Of a stretch of 39,638 nucleotides of DNA, positions 10,553-19,385 are shown one piece after another. The DNA is from Acidaminococcales bacterium (lineage in GTDB: Bacteria > Bacillota > Negativicutes > Acidaminococcales > JAISLQ01). The position numbers and the translations under genes were made by a program. The DNA lies in contig JAISLQ010000006.1 in assembly GCA_031290885.1 (NCBI GenBank), positions 1 through 39,638 of the forward strand, written 5' to 3'. Positions within the stretch are counted from its first letter, which is position 1. Every line of letters starts with the position of its first letter. Below the pieces are notes generated by a model. It searched no databases. It saw only the letters and a list, made by a program, of their open reading frames with translations, and was not told where the DNA came from.

Positions 10553-11662
10553 TCACACCACCGTTCCTTTTTTTATTACAAGCGGATACAACGGGTCGCC
10601 TTTGAGCGAATGACCCGGCGTTATCTCAACGTCCTTGTCGCAGATCACGTTTTCCAGGCGCGCGCCGCTTCCTATATAGGAATACTGCATGATTACGGAG
10701 TTTTTGACCACGGCCCCTTTCGCCACATGGACCGAACGAAAAAGCACGCTGTTTTTTACGAAACCGTTGATCTGGCAACTGTTGGCCAGGACAGAGTTTT
10801 CCACCTTGGCCTCGGACAGGTATTTGGTCGGCACGGAATCTTTCACTTTGGTGTAGATATGGCCGTTGCGAAAGAAAATGTCCTGCCAGACGGCCTGGTT
10901 CAAAAGCGCCATGTGATGCCGGTAATATTCCCTGACGTCGCAAATGTTGGCCGCATAGCCGGTGAATTCCCAAGCATTCAGCCGCAGGTTCTTGAGGTTG
11001 GCCTGCAGCTGCCGGACATAATCGCCGCCGCCGCGGCTCATGGCGTTGGTTATGATGTCCAGGAGCAGCCGGCGGCCAGTGATCGCCATGCTCATGTACA
11101 GATTGCGGCTTTTGCTTTGCGGCGGCGCTATCTCCATGTCGGCGATAAAATTGTCGGCGTCCAGCGTGAGCATGACCGCCCCGGACGGCCTTGTTTCATT
11201 ATTGCCCAGGCGCCGGTAGATGAGCGTCGCGTCGGCTTTGGATTGTTTGTGATATTCAAGCGCCAGGCCGTAGTTCAGGTTGCATAAAAACTGGCTGGCG
11301 GACAAAATGACGTATTCTTGTTTGGCGTCGAGCAAAAAATCCAAGTGCTGCGAATAATAGTCCACGTCGCCCGTGCCGGCCAGCGGCGTGCGCGGCGTGG
11401 GAATGAGCAGGAACAGGCCTTCGTGCTTGCGGTCAAGGTCCCAGTCCTTGCCGGCCCTTAAATGCTGCAGGAGCGCCCCGGAATGTTCCGGAATGAGTAT
11501 GCCGACGTTGTGCACGCCGGAGTTGACCATATTTGAAAGCGCAAAATCCACCAGCCGGTATTTGCCGCCAAAAGGGACTGCCGCCAAAGGGCGCGTTTGC
11601 GTCAGGACGTCCAGTTTTACCGTATTTTCGTGCAAGTTTATCAATCCCATGACATTGAACAT
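10553..11662 (-). CDS. glgD: GlgD, GlgC-like subunit of ADP-glucose pyrophosphorylase
   Basis: 369-residue homologue of GlgC. It keeps the [16 protein letters not shown] block and a C-terminal left-handed beta-helix (hexapeptide repeats such as VVKNSVIMQYSYIGSGARLENVI). It lacks the GGxGxRL nucleotide loop: the corresponding segment reads INLHENTVKLDVLTQTRP. This is the signature of GlgD, which in Firmicutes pairs with GlgC to raise or tune activity and is nearly inactive alone. The ATG at 11662 is preceded by GGGGAGG at good spacing, and the gene begins 39 bases after glgC. The function is assigned from the family plus its position between glgC and glgA. Confidence 0.93.
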   Translation of the reverse strand: MFNVMGLINLHENTVKLDVLTQTRPLAAVPFGGKYRLVDFALSNMVNSGVHNVGILIPEHSGALLQHLRAGKDWDLDRKHEGLFLLIPTPRTPLAGTGDVDYYSQHLDFLLDAKQEYVILSASQFLCNLNYGLALEYHKQSKADATLIYRRLGNNETRPSGAVMLTLDADNFIADMEIAPPQSKSRNLYMSMAITGRRLLLDIITNAMSRGGGDYVRQLQANLKNLRLNAWEFTGYAANICDVREYYRHHMALLNQAVWQDIFFRNGHIYTKVKDSVPTKYLSEAKVENSVLANSCQINGFVKNSVLFRSVHVAKGAVVKNSVIMQYSYIGSGARLENVICDKDVEITPGHSLKGDPLYPLVIKKGTVV

Positions 11663-11701
11663 CCAAACGCCTCCCCGCTCAGATAAACCGCCAAATGGCC
11701 C

Positions 11702-12844
11702 TTATCCATCGTCCAGTTTTTCGCCGCCGGAAAAACGCAGCGCTATGTCGCCCGGGCCGGACGGAAGTATTTTCTGTTTTTGCATGACGAAAACCTTGCC
11801 TCCGACAATCGCCCTTTCGACCACCGCGCCCATGGAGACGCGGGACTCGGCCATTATTACGGAATCTTTCACCGCGGCTCCTTCCTCCACGATGACGGAA
11901 GGGAAGAGAATGCTGTTTTCCACATGGCCGTAGATCAAGCAGCCTTCGCTTACAAGCGACTTCAGCACGCGTCCTTCTTTGCCGATGTAGTGAGGGGGAA
12001 GGGCGAGGTTTTCCGAACTGATGATCCAGTCGGGAGAATAAAGGTCAAAGGCGTAGTCGTCGCCCAACAGATCCATGCTGGCCTGCCAGTAACTTTCAAC
12101 TGTGCCCACGTCGCGCCAATAGCCCTCAAAAGGATAGGCAAAGAGTTTTTCTTTTTTAAAGAGCATGCGGGGTATTATATCTTTGCCGAAATCGTGCGAG
12201 CTTTTCGCGTTCTGGCTGTCTTCTATGAGATAGCGGCGCAGGACCTGCCAATGAAAAATATATACGCCCATAGAGGCGAGGGTGCTTTGCGGATTTTTGG
12301 GCTTTTCCTCGAAAGCGGCAATCCGCCCGTCCTTGTCCGCGCACATTATGCCGAAACGGCTGGCTTCCTTGATGTCGACGTTTATGACGGCAATGGTGGC
12401 ATCCGCTTTTTTCTCGACATGGAAAGAGAGCATTTTGGAGTAGTCCATCTTATAAACATGATCGCCGGAAAGCACGGCCACATGATCGGGCTTCATGCTG
12501 TCGACAAACTTGATGTTTTGATAAAGCGCGTCCGCCGTGCCTTTGTACCAGTCGGCGCCGCCTTCGCGGGCGTAGGGCGGCAGGATGTAGATCCCGCCGT
12601 GCTTGCGGTCAAGGTCCCAGGGACTGCCTATGCCGATGTATCGGTGAAGTTCCAGCGGCTGATATTGGGTAAGCACCCCTACCGCGTAAATGCCGGAATT
12701 GTAACAGTTGCTGAGGGCAAAATCAATTATGCGGTATTTGCCGCCAAACGGCACGGCGGGCTTGGCTATGTTTCTGGTCAAGCCGCCAAGCCGGCTGCCT
12801 TGCCCGCCCGCGAGCAGCATCGCGATACATGAAAGCTTGCGCAT
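11702..12844 (-). CDS. glgC: Glucose-1-phosphate adenylyltransferase (ADP-glucose pyrophosphorylase)
   Basis: 380-residue catalytic GlgC, which makes ADP-glucose from ATP and glucose-1-phosphate, the committed step of glycogen synthesis. It has the intact nucleotide loop [34 protein letters not shown], the metal/catalytic [19 protein letters not shown] for glucose-1-phosphate binding, and a C-terminal beta-helix. It begins 6 bases after glgB; its ribosome binding site GGGTGGTGA overlaps the glgB stop codon. It works with the neighbouring GlgD. Confidence 0.97.
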   Translation of the reverse strand: MRKLSCIAMLLAGGQGSRLGGLTRNIAKPAVPFGGKYRIIDFALSNCYNSGIYAVGVLTQYQPLELHRYIGIGSPWDLDRKHGGIYILPPYAREGGADWYKGTADALYQNIKFVDSMKPDHVAVLSGDHVYKMDYSKMLSFHVEKKADATIAVINVDIKEASRFGIMCADKDGRIAAFEEKPKNPQSTLASMGVYIFHWQVLRRYLIEDSQNAKSSHDFGKDIIPRMLFKKEKLFAYPFEGYWRDVGTVESYWQASMDLLGDDYAFDLYSPDWIISSENLALPPHYIGKEGRVLKSLVSEGCLIYGHVENSILFPSVIVEEGAAVKDSVIMAESRVSMGAVVERAIVGGKVFVMQKQKILPSGPGDIALRFSGGEKLDDG

Positions 12845-12850
12845 TGATTG

Positions 12851-14737
12851 TCACCACCCTTTTGCGTCACCTGCTACAATGTATAAAGAAGATAAAGGCG
12901 GCACCCTGACGACCAAGGAATATTCCTGCCCGTGCCAGGGCGTCGGATTGGCGATGAGGACGCGCCTGGTCCATTTGCCGCTGCCGCCGAAATTTGCATC
13001 GTCGCTGTTTAAAGCCTCGTGATAAGGGCCCATTTGCGGCACGCCCACCCGATAGCCCTCATGGGCTATCTCCGTGAAGTTGCAGATCACCGCCAAATGC
13101 CGGCCGTTTTCGTCAAAACGCAGGAAACTGATTATGCTGTGGTCTTTGTCGTCGGGCTCCAGCCAGGCAAAACCGCGCCAATCGGAGTCTATTTGCCAGA
13201 GGCAGCTTTCCCGGCGATAAAAATCGTTGAGCGTTTTGACATAATTTTTGAGCTTGCCATGCATTTCATAATCAAGCAAAAACCAATCCAACTGCTTTTT
13301 TTCGTCCCACTCAATAAACTGGCCAAATTCCTGTCCCATAAAAAGCAGCTTCTTGCCGGGATGGGCCATCATATAGCCGAGCAAGAGGCGCACATTGGCA
13401 AATTTCTGCCAATAATCGCCCGGCATTTTGCCGATCAGGGATTTCTTGCCGTGCACCACTTCGTCGTGGGAAAAAGGCAGGACAAAATTCTCCGAAAAGG
13501 CGTACATAAAGGAAAACGTGATGTAATTATGGACGCCGCGCCGGTGCGCCGTCTTTTGGGCTATGTATTCCAGCACGTCGTTCATCCAGCCCATGTTCCA
13601 TTTATAATTAAACCCCAGGCCGCCGTCGTGCACCGGCCAAGTTACCATCGGGTAGGAAGTGGACTCTTCGGCCATCAGCAATGTTTGGGGGTTGCGCTTG
13701 AACACCAGGCGGCTCAAATCACGAAAGAACGCGATGCCGGCCGTATTTTCGCGCCCGCCGCATTCGTTGGGCAGCCACTTGCCCGAGGGCTTGTTATAAT
13801 CAAGGTAAAGCATGCTGGCCACCGCGTCTACGCGCAAGCCGTCAAGATGAAAAACTTCTATCCAGTAACAAGCGTTGGAAATAAGAAAACTGCGCACCTC
13901 GGGTTTGTAAAGGTCAAAATAAGACGTCCCCCAGCCTTCATTGTCCCGGCGCAGAGGATGGGCCGGCTCATAGCAGCAGCTGCCGTCAAATTGCCGCAGG
14001 CCGTGATCGTCCTTGCAAAAATGGCCGGGAACCCAATCCATGATGACGCCTATGCCCAATTCGTGGCAGACGTCCACAAAATGCTTCAAATCCCGCGCGC
14101 AGCCGTAACGGCTGGTCGGCGCATAATACCCCGTTACCTGATAGCCCCAGGAATTGTCGAGGGGATGTTCGGACAAAGGCAAAACTTCTATATGCGTATA
14201 GCCCATGTCCCGGACATAAGCCGGCAGCATCCCTGCCAACTCGCGGTAAGAAAAAAACTCGCCGTTTTCTTTCTGCCGCCAAGAACCCAAATGCGCCTCA
14301 TAGATATTGACGGGCCGCCCGTATGAATTGGTTGAGCGGCTTTCCATCCACTCCCGGTCGGTCCAGAAAAATTCGTCCGGCGCGGCGACCACGGAAGCCG
14401 TATTAGGCCTAAGCTCCGCGGCGAAAGCCAAAGGGTCGGCTTTTAACCGCGTTTTTCCGTCCGCGCCCACAATTTTATATTTATAACGCATTCCCGCGTC
14501 GGCGCCGGGCACAAAAACCTGCCAGATGCCGCCGCCGATGTTTCGCATGGCAAAATCCAAACCGCGCCAATCATCAAAATCGCCGACGGCCCATGCCGCT
14601 TTGGCGGCCGGGGCCCATACCGAAAAAACCACTCCGTCCCGGCCTTCCAAACTGGTTTTGTGCGCGCCCAGGAACTTGAATATTTCGCAATGCCTGCCTT
14701 CGGCAAACAAATAACGATCCATTTCGCCAATAACCAT
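12851..14737 (-). CDS. glgB: 1,4-alpha-glucan branching enzyme
   Basis: 628-residue GH13 branching enzyme that cuts alpha-1,4 chains and rejoins them through alpha-1,6 bonds. A CBM48 domain occupies about residues 20-115, followed by the barrel with IMDWVPGHF (232-240), nucleophile D304 in GLRVDAVASMLY, acid E357 in LMAEEST and D425 in PFSHDEVVHGK. Length is normal. The ATG at 14737 has only a weak AAGCGTGA ribosome binding site. It is the first gene of the glycogen operon. Upstream (14738-14866) are a TTGACA (complement of 14818-14823) and an AT-rich ATAATAAT segment, but their spacing of about 22 bases is too long for a standard promoter, so I list no promoter. Confidence 0.97.
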   Translation of the reverse strand: MVIGEMDRYLFAEGRHCEIFKFLGAHKTSLEGRDGVVFSVWAPAAKAAWAVGDFDDWRGLDFAMRNIGGGIWQVFVPGADAGMRYKYKIVGADGKTRLKADPLAFAAELRPNTASVVAAPDEFFWTDREWMESRSTNSYGRPVNIYEAHLGSWRQKENGEFFSYRELAGMLPAYVRDMGYTHIEVLPLSEHPLDNSWGYQVTGYYAPTSRYGCARDLKHFVDVCHELGIGVIMDWVPGHFCKDDHGLRQFDGSCCYEPAHPLRRDNEGWGTSYFDLYKPEVRSFLISNACYWIEVFHLDGLRVDAVASMLYLDYNKPSGKWLPNECGGRENTAGIAFFRDLSRLVFKRNPQTLLMAEESTSYPMVTWPVHDGGLGFNYKWNMGWMNDVLEYIAQKTAHRRGVHNYITFSFMYAFSENFVLPFSHDEVVHGKKSLIGKMPGDYWQKFANVRLLLGYMMAHPGKKLLFMGQEFGQFIEWDEKKQLDWFLLDYEMHGKLKNYVKTLNDFYRRESCLWQIDSDWRGFAWLEPDDKDHSIISFLRFDENGRHLAVICNFTEIAHEGYRVGVPQMGPYHEALNSDDANFGGSGKWTRRVLIANPTPWHGQEYSLVVRVPPLSSLYIVAGDAKGW

Positions 14738-14866
14738 TTAATCACGCTTCTCAAAAAACTCGGTTGCCTTTTGTTTTTAGTTCGACATTATTATGAAAAA
14801 TCCTGCAATCCCACGAATGTCAAAAGCCGCGCCGGAAAATTTGCGCTGCCTTCCCTGCCCCCGCCC

Positions 14867-15880
14867 TCATCCCATCGCCGCCGGCGGCCGGTCATACTCC
14901 ACTTCATGCGCGAATTCGCGGAACCTGTCCACGTACCAGCGCGCCAATGCATCGGCGGATGTAAAGCCGCTTCCTTTAAGGTCGGTTTGGCGCACGGCGT
15001 AAAGCTCGGCGCCGTCATAATAAATTTTCGCGCCAAGGCCGTCGGCGCGCGCCGAAAACTTCTCCGGCGCTACCGGCCGGCAGTTTTTCAAAAGATGCAG
15101 ATTGCCTGCCAACAGCCAAGCCCGCGCCAAAGCGGAATAACCGCCTGCCGGCTCTTTTATCACTATATGCCAGCCGCCGGCTTGAATGGCCGCAGCGGTA
15201 CCCGCCGGAACGACTTCCGGCAGGATGTTCTCGCTTTTGGCCAAAGCGGAGAGCCTATCGACGCGCTCGGCAACGGGCGGATGGCTTTTGCTCGCCCTGG
15301 CGCCGCTTTTGACGGAAAGTTTGCTGATAGTGACAAAGATGCCATAAGGGTTGTAGCCTGCCTTCAGCGCCAGATAAAAACCGCCGGCGTCCGCCTGGTA
15401 TTCGTGTTCGTGGTTTTCCTGCATTTTTTGCCGCCGGAGTTTGCCGCGCTCGCCGCCGGCGACAGCCTTGTCGGAGCGAAAGGATATGTGCCCTTTTTCA
15501 AAATGGGCAATTTCATGGGCCAGGGCGCCGGCCAGTTCGGCGTCGTCCGGCATAAAATCGGCCAGCCCGCGGAAAACAAAAATATAATTGAGCGGGCAAG
15601 AAAAAGCGTTGACCATTTTGCCGTCAAGCACCCGGAAAACATAAGACAAATCGCGGCGTTCGGACGCCTCCGCCAATTTTCGGCCGATAGCCTCTACCCT
15701 GGCGTTGATTGCTTCGTCTTTGCTTGTGCCGTAATAATTTTCAATTATGGCGGCGCCGTTTTTCCCATCGTAAACCAGGCCCTTGTCGCCTTTTCCCGCC
15801 CGGGCGGGCGAAATTTCGCCGCAAATGAAGGCCGAAAGAAAGATGCATACCAAGGCTGCAAACTGCAATGTTTTCCGCAT
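14867..15880 (-). CDS. Secreted M48-family zinc metalloprotease (copy 1)
   Basis: 337-residue protein with an N-terminal signal peptide (basic MRK, hydrophobic core, likely cleavage after ARA near residue 28). The zinc motif HEIAH is at 122-126 and a third ligand is likely E160 in EYQAD; both match the M48 pattern HExxH plus ExxxD. The C-terminal half (about 200-337) is variable and carries a small domain shared with the next gene (ARAWLLAGNLHLL, IYYDGAELYAV). It is probably periplasmic, with the substrate unknown; M48 proteins often act in envelope quality control. AAAGGA precedes the ATG. It is a paralogue of the adjacent upstream gene, 50 bases away, and the two are likely an operon. Confidence 0.85.
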   Translation of the reverse strand: MRKTLQFAALVCIFLSAFICGEISPARAGKGDKGLVYDGKNGAAIIENYYGTSKDEAINARVEAIGRKLAEASERRDLSYVFRVLDGKMVNAFSCPLNYIFVFRGLADFMPDDAELAGALAHEIAHFEKGHISFRSDKAVAGGERGKLRRQKMQENHEHEYQADAGGFYLALKAGYNPYGIFVTISKLSVKSGARASKSHPPVAERVDRLSALAKSENILPEVVPAGTAAAIQAGGWHIVIKEPAGGYSALARAWLLAGNLHLLKNCRPVAPEKFSARADGLGAKIYYDGAELYAVRQTDLKGSGFTSADALARWYVDRFREFAHEVEYDRPPAAMG

Positions 15881-15930
15881 AAATCGTCCTTTGTTTTTCA
15901 GGGCCTTCTATCAACCGGACAAAGCCTCGC

Positions 15931-16965
15931 TCAACCCGACATAGCGGCGGCGGGCTGGACGTTTGCGCGGCCCTGCGCCCAGAGGCGCAATTTTTCAACA
16001 TAGTCGGCGGCCTTTTGCGCCAAAGTTTCGCCGCCAGCCGCCAAATCCAGCCAATTCACGGCATAAACAAGCCGGTCGCCATAATAAATGCCGGCAAGTC
16101 CTTTTTGCTCGTCAACAATAAATTTATCCGGGTCTACAGCTCCGGCCTGGGCAATCGCGTACAAACTGCCCGCCAGCATCCAGGCGCGGTAAAGCGGCTT
16201 GCCGGCGCCGTCGGGCACCCTGACCTCCATAGTCCATTCGCCGTCTTGTACTTCGGCCGCCCCCTCTTTTTCAAAAACGGCCGGCGTTATTTGCAGCCGC
16301 TGCAAATATTTTTTTATCCGCTCCGCCCTGGCGGACGGTTCCGGGTGCTGGGCGAAGTTGACCTTTATGTCGGGATGCTCGTCGGCATCGTTTAGTTTGT
16401 TCAGGACGACGAGAACGGCGTAAGGATTCATATTGGCGCCGAGGACATACATAAATCCGCTGTCGTCGGCTTCCCGCTCGTCCCTTTGGCTGTAGGCCGG
16501 CAAAGCGGCCAACGCCGCGTTGGCGGCAATGGCCGCTTCCGGCCCGCCCAAAATCGCCCCGATGATCATGGCCCAAAGTTGCTCGCGTTCCCTTCGAGCG
16601 ATATGATTGCCCGTAACATGCCCCATTTCATGGCCGATGACGGCCGCCAGTTCATCGTCCGACGGCATGAAGTCCGTCAATCCTTTGAACAGGTATATAT
16701 AGCCGCCGGGCAAGGCGAGGGCATTTATTTCCGCGGAATTTATAACTTTGAAAGTAAAGTCGTCCGTATTCAGGCCGTTGGCGGCAACCAATTTGTTTCC
16801 TATGCCGCTCACGCGCTTTTGCGCGGCGGCGTCAGGGAAAAGGCCGTAGTAGCGCTCAAACTGCCCGGCCCTGTCCGCATCGGCCGCCGAGCGGGCGCCG
16901 GCCGGAGCGGACAGGGCAAACAAATGCGCCAATATCAATATTAAGAACGCGATTTTTCTTGGCAT
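15931..16965 (-). CDS. Secreted M48-family zinc metalloprotease (copy 2)
   Basis: 344 residues. A signal peptide covers the first ~25 residues (cleavage near AGARS), followed by the M48 domain with HEMGH at 112-116 and the third-ligand motif EREAD starting at E163. The region just before HExxH (LPGGYIYLFKGLTDFMPSDDELAAVIGHE) is the typical M48 layout. The C-terminal domain (YRAWMLAGSLYAIAQ, GIYYGDRLVYAVNW) matches that of copy 1, showing duplication of the whole gene rather than only the catalytic domain. It lies downstream of the motAB terminator, so it probably has its own promoter in the short gap. The catalytic residues in both copies are intact. Confidence 0.86.
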   Translation of the reverse strand: MPRKIAFLILILAHLFALSAPAGARSAADADRAGQFERYYGLFPDAAAQKRVSGIGNKLVAANGLNTDDFTFKVINSAEINALALPGGYIYLFKGLTDFMPSDDELAAVIGHEMGHVTGNHIARREREQLWAMIIGAILGGPEAAIAANAALAALPAYSQRDEREADDSGFMYVLGANMNPYAVLVVLNKLNDADEHPDIKVNFAQHPEPSARAERIKKYLQRLQITPAVFEKEGAAEVQDGEWTMEVRVPDGAGKPLYRAWMLAGSLYAIAQAGAVDPDKFIVDEQKGLAGIYYGDRLVYAVNWLDLAAGGETLAQKAADYVEKLRLWAQGRANVQPAAAMSG

Positions 16966-16990
16966 AAGGCGCCTTCTTTACGCAGCAATA

Positions 16991-17016
16991 CAAAAAGCAG
17001 GCGTTGCCGCCTGCTT
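16991..17016 (-). terminator. Rho-independent terminator of motAB
   Basis: A perfect 9-bp stem (arms 16995-17003 and 17008-17016) with a 4-base loop is followed on the minus strand by TTTTTG. It starts 9 bases after the motB stop and separates the motor genes from the protease pair. Confidence 0.82.
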
Positions 17017-17024
17017 GCCGCCTA

Positions 17025-17888
17025 TCAACGATTGGACGCGGGAACGCCCGCGGTAGCCGCCGTTGTAGCTTCCGGGTTGATCAGCGTGTCCATGGCGCGT
17101 TCGCCATCTATATACATCCTCTGAATGAGAATTTCCACCCGGCGGTTACGGGCGCGGCCGGCTTCCGAATCGTTCGGGGCGATCGGCCGGTATTCGCCGC
17201 AGCCGATCGCGCTAAAGCGCGCGGGGTTAAAAGCCGGATTGATGCTCAAAAGATATTTCATCAAACTCATCGCCCTGGCCGAACTCAATTCCCAATTGGA
17301 GGGAAATTGCGCCGTATTAATAGGCACATTGTCCGTATGGCCGGAGATCAGTATGTTTTGCGGGATAGGCCCGATAATATCGGCGACCCTTTGCCCGAAG
17401 TCGGCCGCCGCAGGGCTGAGCTGCGCGCTGCCCGAGGGGAACAGCGCGGTGTCGCGTATCCTAATCACCAGGCCCTGATCGGTCAATACGGTTTCAATGC
17501 CGCCGTGGAGCTGCTGGATAAAAGACTCTATTTCACTTTTGGCGTTTCCCAATTGCGAACTTTCCAGTTCCGCCGGGCTCATGACCGAAGTAGGGGCGGA
17601 GCCGGGGCCGGCCGTCAAGCCGGCGCCGCCGGAGAGGATGGTCTGCCCGCCGCCGCCGCCGCCCAAAGCAGTGCCGATGCCCAAACCGCCCAGCGCGCCG
17701 CCGAGTCCGCCGCCCAAGGCAACGTTCAATGCTTGGCCGACTGCCGCGAACTTACCCTGGTCAACTTTTGCCGTAGCGAACAAAACGATAAACAGAGCCA
17801 AAAGCAAGGTCAAAAGATCGGCGTAAGGAACAAGCCAGGTTTCGTCAGGGTGTTCTTCGTGCGGAGGGCCGTGGTGTTTTTTGGACAT
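17025..17888 (-). CDS. motB: Flagellar motor stator protein MotB (OmpA-type C-terminus)
   Basis: 287 residues. A short cytoplasmic N-terminus is followed by one transmembrane helix at about 22-40 (PYADLLTLLLALFIVLFA) carrying the proton-binding aspartate D24. Then comes an unusually glycine-rich linker at about 57-95 and a C-terminal OmpA-like peptidoglycan-binding domain (ISGHTDNVPI, NWELSSARA, GRARNRRVEI). With MotA it forms the ion channel that drives the flagellum. The ATG at 17888 has GGAGAG upstream and begins 4 bases after the motA stop. No other flagellar genes are in the window. A non-flagellar MotAB-like role cannot be excluded, but the aspartate and anchor are both present. Confidence 0.9.
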   Translation of the reverse strand: MSKKHHGPPHEEHPDETWLVPYADLLTLLLALFIVLFATAKVDQGKFAAVGQALNVALGGGLGGALGGLGIGTALGGGGGGQTILSGGAGLTAGPGSAPTSVMSPAELESSQLGNAKSEIESFIQQLHGGIETVLTDQGLVIRIRDTALFPSGSAQLSPAAADFGQRVADIIGPIPQNILISGHTDNVPINTAQFPSNWELSSARAMSLMKYLLSINPAFNPARFSAIGCGEYRPIAPNDSEAGRARNRRVEILIQRMYIDGERAMDTLINPEATTAATAGVPASNR

Positions 17889-17892
17889 AGGC

Positions 17893-18672
17893 CTACTCTC
17901 CCGCAGAAGAGCTGGTTTTGCGCTCGGATTGCGGCAAGAAAGCGTTGAGCTTGGACTCGACGGCGATCGGCGAATCGCCGGCCTGCAACGACAATATGCC
18001 TTCGACTATTATTCTTTTTATGCTCGCTTCTTCCGCGCTTAAAATTTTCAGCTTGGTGGCAATGGGGTGGCAAACGACATAGCCGAAAAATATGCCGTAC
18101 ATTGTCGCGATAAAAGCGGCCGCGATGGAATGGCCGAGCTGGTCGATGTCGTTCAGGTTGCCGAGCGCCGCGACCAAACCGATAACCGCGCCCAAAACGC
18201 CGAGCGTGGGCGAATACATGCCGCCCTGCGAGAAAATAGTGGCGCAATGGCGATGCCGTTCTTCCATGGCGCCGATCTCCGCTTCCATGACGTCCCTTAT
18301 GAATTCCGCGTCAAGGCCGTCGATCATCATGCTCAAACCGCCGCGCATGAAAGGGTCCTTGATTTCGCCCAGCCGGCCTTCGAGGGCGAGCAGGCCTTCG
18401 CGCCTGGCTACTTGGGAAAATTCGACAAAAGTCGCGGCAAGCACGGACACCGGGATCAATGTCTGCTTCTGCACGACTTTCTTCAGCAGGGCCGGCGTTT
18501 TTTTCGCTATATGCATGGGCATGGCGTTCAAAACGGCGCCGGTAGTGCCGACAAGTATGATCATGACCGCGGCCCCGCTGAGCAGCATTACGGGATTGGC
18601 TCCTTTGAGCACCATGCCGACAAGCACGGCTACTATCGCTATAGGCACACCTAATGTAGTCGAAAGTTCCAA
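17893..18672 (-). CDS. motA: Flagellar motor stator protein MotA
   Basis: 259-residue MotA/TolQ/ExbB-family membrane protein with four predicted helices: two near the N-terminus (about 5-22 and 30-47), a cytoplasmic loop with RREGLLALEG, and two C-terminal helices (GGMYSPTLGVLGAVIGLVAAL and SIAAAFIATMYGIFFGYVV). The prolines flanking the third helix region are conserved in MotA. The start is a TTG at 18672, with GGGGATGA just upstream. An overlapping ATG there is in another frame and would give only a nonsense peptide. It is paired with motB, 4 bases downstream. Confidence 0.9.
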   Translation of the reverse strand: MELSTTLGVPIAIVAVLVGMVLKGANPVMLLSGAAVMIILVGTTGAVLNAMPMHIAKKTPALLKKVVQKQTLIPVSVLAATFVEFSQVARREGLLALEGRLGEIKDPFMRGGLSMMIDGLDAEFIRDVMEAEIGAMEERHRHCATIFSQGGMYSPTLGVLGAVIGLVAALGNLNDIDQLGHSIAAAFIATMYGIFFGYVVCHPIATKLKILSAEEASIKRIIVEGILSLQAGDSPIAVESKLNAFLPQSERKTSSSAGE

Positions 18673-19150
18673 AAAATCATCCCCTTTTTCTGCAATGAAA
18701 AATAAAAACGGATTTTATTTGAATTTTTCGCCAAACAATGCCGCAAGCAGCTGCATGTCCGGCTCGCGCCGGGCGCCGGCCCGCAAATGGGCAAGCCGCG
18801 CCCGCCGCAGATGGCCGGCCGAGTATGCGCTGAGGTCAGCCGCCCTCCGGTTCCCGCCGCCTTGGCCGGATTTTTGCTTTCCGCCCGTACTCGAACGGGC
18901 AAAAAGAGTGCTTTCCGGCCTGTAGAAGCGTAGGGCTCAGGGCGGTTCGAGGCAGTTCGGCAAAAATTATTTTCCCGGCAAAACAGAAAAACAAAACCTA
19001 AAGGCCGGCGCAGCCGCGCCGCCGAACATACGAGGCAAAGAGCGGACGGGCGTAGGACAGGCATGCCGTACTTTAAATGTTGAAAAGCATTTTATTGATA
19101 CACATTCATATTAACATCAATTATCTGTTTAGTCCAGCCCATATATATCT
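18673..19150. other. Long gene-free stretch between motA and the methyltransferase island
   Basis: No convincing gene. A 137-codon reading frame here has no ribosome binding site and no protein-like pattern. The last ~90 bases (about 19065-19150) turn strikingly AT-rich compared with the surroundings and probably mark the edge of the acquired methyltransferase island. A motA promoter should be near 18690-18720, but I see only weak matches. Confidence 0.5.
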
Positions 19151-19373
19151 TTATATCGTAAAAAAAGCCGAAAAGGTTAAAGCAACAAGAGGGTTGCCTC
19201 TCAACTCCTCATATTGATGGATAGCAAAAAGCTCGTCAAGTTTTTCGGGAGCATTAACGATGCCGCCCCAACTGCGGAGGATGCCAGAAATGTTCGCAAA
19301 CCAATTCAGCAAGCGCGGCTTTATCGAAAATCCCATCGCGGTATTCAATGAAATCGAGCAGTTCGCGGAGCAT
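19151..19373 (-). pseudogene. Frameshifted small ORF behind the DNA methyltransferase (possible restriction enzyme remnant)
   Basis: Twelve bases after the methyltransferase stop an ATG at 19373 opens a 39-codon frame beginning MLRELLDFIEYRDGIFDKAA and ending at a TAA at 19254-19256. Removing one G from the four-G run inside the codons for QLG joins it smoothly to a second frame (GGIVNAPEKLDELFAIHQYEE) that runs to a TAA at 19151-19153. The repaired product would be 73 residues, acidic and helical. Position directly behind a lone methyltransferase suggests the N-terminus of its partner endonuclease, truncated and frameshifted, but I do not recognise the family. A sequencing error in the G run is possible. 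Confidence 0.5.
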
Positions 19374-19385
19374 ATTATCCCGCGT

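Noticed and set aside
13019-14326. Long plus-strand open frame (435 codons) opposite glgB
   Set aside because: It is the antisense of a clearly conserved glgB; high GC and codon bias create long antisense frames. It has no motifs.
14738-14866. Promoter for the glycogen operon built on TTGACA
   Set aside because: The nearest -10-like box is about 22 bases away, too far for a normal sigma-70 promoter. The true promoter is probably in this gap but cannot be pinned down.
14660-16003. Long plus-strand open frame opposite the protease genes
   Set aside because: It runs antisense across two genes and their gap, with no ribosome binding site or protein-like pattern; both proteases have signal peptides and zinc motifs.
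18651-19064. 137-codon minus-strand frame overlapping the motA start
   Set aside because: Composition is Arg/Ser/Cys-rich without pattern, no ribosome binding site, and it overlaps motA in another frame.
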